Assembly (NCBI GenBank): GCA_003024985.2
Contig: PXIH01S0004386.1
Source: Euperipatoides rowelli
Taxonomy: Eukaryota; Onychophora; Udeonychophora; Euonychophora; Peripatopsidae
Strand: one strand, 5' to 3'
DNA length: 11,856 nt
Shown here: in pieces, positions 8,422 through 11,856 of the stretch
Layout of the letters: every line of letters begins with the position of its first letter
Numbering within the stretch: the stretch's first letter is position 1
Position numbers and translations under genes: made by a program
The notes under the pieces: model-generated
Databases searched by the model: none
What the model saw: the letters and a program-made list of their open reading frames with translations, nothing else
What the model was told of the DNA's origin: nothing

Positions 8422-8889
8422 ATACACCACAAAGCACTAGTAGAACAGTCGATTGGGTGAGATACCAAATGTGCTTCTGTTTTTCCTTCACTTTATCAAT
8501 GAGCAGACGGGTAGTTTCTTCAGAATCCCTAGGGAATATTTTACAACAGGTTGGCTTTTCTTGATAATATGACCTTGCTGCAGTTGGAATAGTATTTTAT
8601 TTAGTCTCGCACTTTGAGATATTTTAATAGTGTTGTTGTGAGGCTTCCATATCATATGCCCCTTTTGTCTGCATCCATGATTTACCATTATACCATGTTG
8701 AGACGTGTCATCCAGCTTTCTCCTCCTTTCCCTAGGTATAAATGGATTGGGCTGAGTGTCCTTTTCCTGCCTTTTTCTCTTCTATTGGTCTATGTCCCAG
8801 TCTGGTAAGCTGGCTTTGAATGCATGCTTCTGGGAGTGCAGATCGGTTCATGTCTAATCAGTCCGAATACTGAATAATATATTGTGAGA
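8422..8889 (-). other. Copia-like element interior, unrecognised part
   Basis: This lies between the protease remnant and the 3' LTR, where integrase, reverse transcriptase and RNase H would normally be. Neither strand shows their motifs (no YVDD, no integrase zinc finger, no ADILTKPL near the LTR). A minus-strand open frame at 8488-8688 has no motif I can place. It may be non-coding 3' sequence or badly decayed pol left after a large deletion. Confidence 0.5.
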
Positions 8890-9460
8890 ATTTACATTTA
8901 AATAAAATGTGCTATCTTGGTAAATTTGACAGTGAAGTCATCTCTGACAATCTTCCCACTGAGATAAGATTTGTCTTAGATAAAGACACCCATAAAATGT
9001 TGGTTATAAGCACCTGAATATTTACCAAACCATTCAATTTGATGCATATGTTACCTTCATATTTGACTTCCATACTTTCCCCTTTTGCTATCTCGATAAC
9101 TTGAGGTTTAAGGAAGTCTTTGTATTGCATTAAGGAACTCTGGTTATGAATAAGGCTGTTTGTATGAGAGTTTAAGAACCAAACTTCATTGGGATCATTG
9201 TTAAGAACTTCATGTGCTGAAAATGCTATCTCCTCCTCAGTTTTAATACCGTGCCTGATGTCTCTCTCTTTTTTGGTACGATCATTGGATGCATTTAAAT
9301 ATGTTCTGTGATGTGATAATGTGGACTTATTTTCCCGCCAATAGTTTTGGTCCCCAGGTAAATTGCCGTAGCCTTTTCTGGTTTTGGGTGGGTTTGGTTT
9401 ATAAATATTACTAGTTGTATCTATAGTAATTGTATCTATAGCCCTACTATATTTTTGCAC
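8890..9460 (-). pseudogene. Ty1/copia protease remnant (second, larger fragment)
   Basis: Copia protease cuts the Gag-Pol precursor. On the minus strand a frame of about 180 codons has a basic, polar linker (residues 1-90), then EVWFLNSHTNSLIHN at 92-106. This aligns with the family's active site W(F/Y)LDSGA(S/T)xHM, but Asp is replaced by Asn (codon 9172-9170) and Gly by His, so it would be inactive. The rest follows the family: VIEIAKGESMEV, then NILWV and KTNLISVGRL. After a frameshift DFTVKFTKIAHF continues the match into the gag-pre-integrase region and then stops near 8900. The sequence just before it (9440-9490, RHYQCKNIVG) may be a ruined zinc knuckle from the end of gag, which is weak evidence. 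Confidence 0.8.
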
Positions 9461-9783
9461 TGATAATGTCTCGTGTCTATTCTCTGATTCTTTTTACCTG
9501 TTTTTTCATTTTTCTTTTTACACAGTTCGGTTTTTACATTATCCTTTGAAGATGAATCCTGAGTATAAATCACATATCGATTACCATCGCAGATGGTTTC
9601 ACACATTGTTTTTTCATTTTTCACTTATAATAACACGTTTCTCTTCAATTCCGGTACTATTAGAACATTCTTAATAGCAATCTTTTCTTTATCTCTAATC
9701 AGCAGTAAATATTTGTTAGCTCTTCCAATACCCGTGATAATCCTTCCATTGGCCATCCCGGATTTGTCTCCATTAGGGATCAT
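9436..9783 (-). pseudogene. Copia-type protease/pre-integrase fragment (first, displaced)
   Basis: On the minus strand an ATG at 9783-9781 opens a frame with NGDKSGMANGRIITGIGR, then IKNVLIVPELKRNVLL, a stop at 9627-9625, and in the same frame CDGNRYVIYTQDSS. ANG...GIG, NVL(Y)VPELK-NLLSV and the following (F)DGN match the second half of a copia protease and the start of the gag-pre-integrase region. The DSG active site itself is absent. The same domain is represented again, in a very diverged form, at 8890-9180, downstream of a possible gag knuckle, so this copy is out of the usual order. I infer a rearrangement, for example a template switch that joined two element RNAs. Chance similarity is unlikely but cannot be excluded without a search. 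Confidence 0.6.
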
Positions 9784-9984
9784 ACTTACAGTATATTACT
9801 TAATCCAGATACACACGTGAGAGGATAATGATGTATCTATTAATCAAGCATTCATTTTTCCTTTTTTTTTAATCAGTTATTTAATTATCATCCGTGTCCA
9901 AAAAATAAAAATGGCGGCCACACGTGCAATGATTCTGAAATACGCCAATAGCAGCTTCCGTTTAGATTTAGATTTTTTATTTAA
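9784..9984 (-). other. Leader of the copia-like element
   Basis: About 200 bases separate the primer site from the first protease-like frame. A gag gene of about 1.2 kb is expected here and no part of it is recognisable. The stretch is AT-rich with a T run at 9862-9871. Confidence 0.5.
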
Positions 9985-9998
9985 CTGGGCCCATAACC
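9985..9998 (-). other. Primer-binding site complementary to the tRNA-iMet anticodon arm
   Basis: The plus strand reads ctgggcccataacc, identical to the anticodon stem-loop of eukaryotic initiator tRNA-Met (CAT anticodon within gggcCCATaacc context). The element's sense strand is thus GGTTATGGGCCCAG, directly next to the LTR. Drosophila copia is known to use a cleaved 5' half of tRNA-iMet as primer at the same sequence. The 14-base match with zero spacing is strong evidence for this mechanism in the ancestor of this element. Confidence 0.92.
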
Positions 9999-10553
9999 TG
10001 TTGGTTTTTTGGCGATTGAATTTGGAAACACAATATAAACTCCGATATGAAAGGCTACACTGTTGAATAATTACGTTGACAATTGAATTGACACATTCAC
10101 AGGTCAAACAGTTTCATTCAGTTAGTTTAAAATTCAATATTAAAGAGTTTGTTTCAGCAGTTTGATTGCACTAAATTATATTCACTTAAATTTCCACTAT
10201 AATAGTAACACAATATTACAACTCGTAAGATACAGTAATCCACTTACTTTTAATAACTTTCCACGATACACTTCTCATTTAACTCTCTCTTACATGAGAA
10301 TTTTCCAAATAAAAAGAGCCCTCTATCGATTCCCACTAAAAACTCTCATCACAACATTGATTACACTGATTTAACATGGAAAGCACTCATGTTAGACTAA
10401 TATATTGCAAAATCAAATAATGAATAACATAAATTAGTTATGCAAGATGCATCAAAAAACTAGACAAAACAAATTCTAAATAACCAGATAGTATCTGTAT
10501 TCAAAAACGCCTCCTTTTTATACTGATCAGCTGTGGTGTGTTATATTTCAACA
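9999..10553 (-). repeat. 5' LTR of the copia-like element, uninterrupted
   Basis: This 555-bp copy is the reference for the split left LTR. The plus strand starts TGTTGG and ends TTCAACA; on the minus strand the start TGTTGAAATATA closely resembles Drosophila copia's LTR start. It abuts the primer site on the left and the ATTAT duplication on the right. Confidence 0.92.
10513..10522 (-). promoter_or_regulatory. Putative TATA box of the copia-like 5' LTR
   Basis: The minus strand reads TATAAAAAGG about 30 bases inside the LTR start, within a block (ctgatcagtataaaaagg) that is conserved in the other LTR at 8372-8381. The conservation and position fit a core promoter in U3, although a start site cannot be assigned from sequence. 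Confidence 0.55.
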
Positions 10554-10558
10554 ATTAT
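10554..10558. repeat. Right target-site duplication of the copia-like element (ATTAT)
   Basis: Exact match to 6731-6735, directly after the terminal CA of the right LTR. Confidence 0.85.
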
Positions 10559-11856
10559 TATGCACACTAATCACTCATTTATTCTACCTTTGGATGTACA
10601 AGATTTTTCAGGTTGCTTCAAACCTTTTGAGAGCTGGTAAGTGATTATCTATACAAAAATTCCAGGAAAGATTTATTCAGGATTACCTATTCATGGTTTG
10701 TGTGTTCATATGTATTGCGAGTAAAGTGAGATTAGTTTGCATATGATGAACAAGAAAAGTGGGTTAGTATTTTTGTATGACTATTATAACAAGAACAAAA
10801 TGCTAGTAGATAATAATTCCAAATCTTAAATATTTCTTCATTAACCTTCCTTTTACCAACATCATTTTTTACCAAGTGTGGTGTATGCACACCCAGAGTT
10901 CTTTTTTAAAATTCTTAATTTCTGTCATGGCTATTAATATAATAATGACTATTCTATTTGAATACACATATTTAATGAGTATTTAAAAAAAAAAAAAATT
11001 ATATAAAATAAATATTTATTCCAAAATTATCATATAGTAACACTATTGATGTTTCTTGCCGTTACAAATAAATAAGTAAATAAGCAAGTAAAGAACATCT
11101 GACTAATGAAAAGAACATTTCTATAATAAATATCTCTTTTAGAGCAAAATCTGTAAAACAAAAGGATTATTAGTAGTTGTTCATTTTTCGTTTTAGCTAT
11201 AAAAACGAAATATTGTAAATACATCATAATATTTTAATTGATCATGTTTTATAAATAGATCAAAGATTTGGCAGTATTAATTGATCTACGACAAAATGCG
11301 ATGAAAGGGTTTACTTGCGAAATTGATTTCAACGACAAAGCAAGAAAAAAACTGTTAAATTGAAAAAAAATATATATACAGTATATATATCTTTTCATGA
11401 TCTTAAAGTTTGTATCAATAAACTGAGAAATTCCTTAAAAGCATTTAAATAGAAGTTAATTAACAATTCAGTCTTAAAATATTATCATTTCCTCTTTGAC
11501 AACACAAATGACCAAACAAGCAAAGTAATTTTGCATATTTCAAGTTTTCTTTTTAAAAAAAGTTTAGCTTCTTCCCAATTAAAGATATTCAGTTGCTTAT
11601 AAAAAATAAATAGCAAAGTACAACTAAAATAAATCTTTTTTTTTTTTAATTCTTAAAATCAAAATGGGAAGAAGTAAAATTTAAATACAACAAAGTTCAA
11701 ATGATTTCAGGGGTGATAAGTTTTTTATAAATGACACAAACATTTTAATGTGTGGACTATGCAATATTCATCTGAATTGGGAAAGTAAAGATACCTAAGC
11801 ATGTAAAGTCCACCACACATATGAGAGCCAAAGAAAACTTTATAAAAGAATCTGAT
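10559..11856. other. Unassigned AT-rich DNA
   Basis: I see no coding sequence, RNA gene or known element in this stretch. Open frames are short, AT-driven and lack motifs. It holds A/T runs (10985-10998, 11638-11648), a near-perfect AT palindrome at 11372-11390, an imperfect inverted repeat around cttcttcccaatt (11569-11581) and aaatgggaagaag (11663-11675), and a longer one at 11748-11820. Distant exons or old repeats cannot be excluded by eye. Confidence 0.55.
11748..11820. repeat. Imperfect inverted repeat near the window's right edge
   Basis: The left arm atgtgtggactatgc (11748-11762) pairs with gcatgtaaagtccaccacacat (11799-11820), with gaps of a few bases. It could be a chance hairpin or part of a repeat continuing past the window. 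Confidence 0.55.

Larger units (their letters stand above)
6736..10553 (-). mobile_element. Copia-like LTR retrotransposon, internally deleted, minus strand
   Basis: Two LTRs of about 555 bp (6736-8415, interrupted, and 9999-10553) enclose an interior of about 1.6 kb and are flanked by a perfect ATTAT duplication. On the minus strand each LTR starts TGTTG(G/A)AAT and ends CCAACA, and the 5' LTR is followed at once by GGTTATGGGCCCAG, the half-tRNA-iMet primer site known for Drosophila copia. Protease-like sequence inside (WFLNSH..., NLISVGRL) is of Ty1/copia type and runs in the same direction. A full copia interior is about 4-5 kb; here integrase and reverse transcriptase are not recognisable, so this is a deletion derivative or a non-autonomous relative. 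It is further split by a LINE in the left LTR. Confidence 0.9.

Noticed and set aside
8422-8688. Possible end of copia RNase H before the 3' LTR
   Set aside because: I looked for the usual C-terminal motif near the LTR in all minus frames and found none; the open frame there has no placeable motif.
9593-9820. Plus-strand open frame of 75 codons, strongly hydrophobic, resembling a membrane protein
   Set aside because: It is antisense to the copia protease-like fragment; the hydrophobic look comes from reading A-rich codons backwards.
10162-10374. Plus-strand open frame of 70 codons
   Set aside because: It lies wholly inside the copia-like LTR, and the other LTR does not preserve it.
11030-11227. 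Minus-strand open frame of 65 codons, phenylalanine- and tyrosine-rich
   Set aside because: Low-complexity AT-rich DNA, no motif and no conserved neighbour.

Overview
This is AT-rich eukaryotic, most likely insect, DNA made almost entirely of decayed and nested transposable elements. I see no intact host gene, RNA gene, CRISPR array or bacterial-type feature. The insect assignment is an inference. It rests on the Ty3/gypsy lineage, on a copia-type element with the half-tRNA-iMet primer site known from Drosophila copia, and on a jockey/CR1-like LINE. The species cannot be named from sequence alone.

Layout. Bases 1-1176 are non-genic flank holding a 75-bp tandem duplication (231-380). Bases 1181-6023 are a minus-strand Ty3/gypsy retrotransposon with both LTRs, a 4-bp target duplication (ATAA), a primer-binding site matching tRNA-Leu, a pyrimidine-strand polypurine tract, and degraded gag, protease, reverse transcriptase, RNase H and integrase in the expected order. 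No env is present. A 643-bp element with long terminal inverted repeats (2908-3550) interrupts its RNase H. Bases 6028-6730 are unassigned spacer. Bases 6736-10553 are a second LTR element, copia-like, also on the minus strand, with a perfect 5-bp target duplication (ATTAT), LTRs of about 555 bp and a primer site complementary to the initiator-Met tRNA anticodon arm. Its internal region is only about 1.6 kb. It lacks recognisable integrase and reverse transcriptase and carries two separate protease-like fragments. Its left LTR is split by a 5'-truncated plus-strand LINE (7005-8117) flanked by the 8-bp duplication ATACACTT; the right LTR supplies the uninterrupted empty site. Bases 10559-11856 are unassigned AT-rich DNA with small palindromes.

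How it fits together. The nesting gives relative ages: the inverted-repeat element is younger than the gypsy copy, and the LINE is younger than the copia copy. All coding regions carry stops and frameshifts, so none should make a working protein. The window reads as a stratified transposon graveyard. I do not see a new functional system; the most useful content is the exact element boundaries, the two primer sites and the rearranged copia interior.
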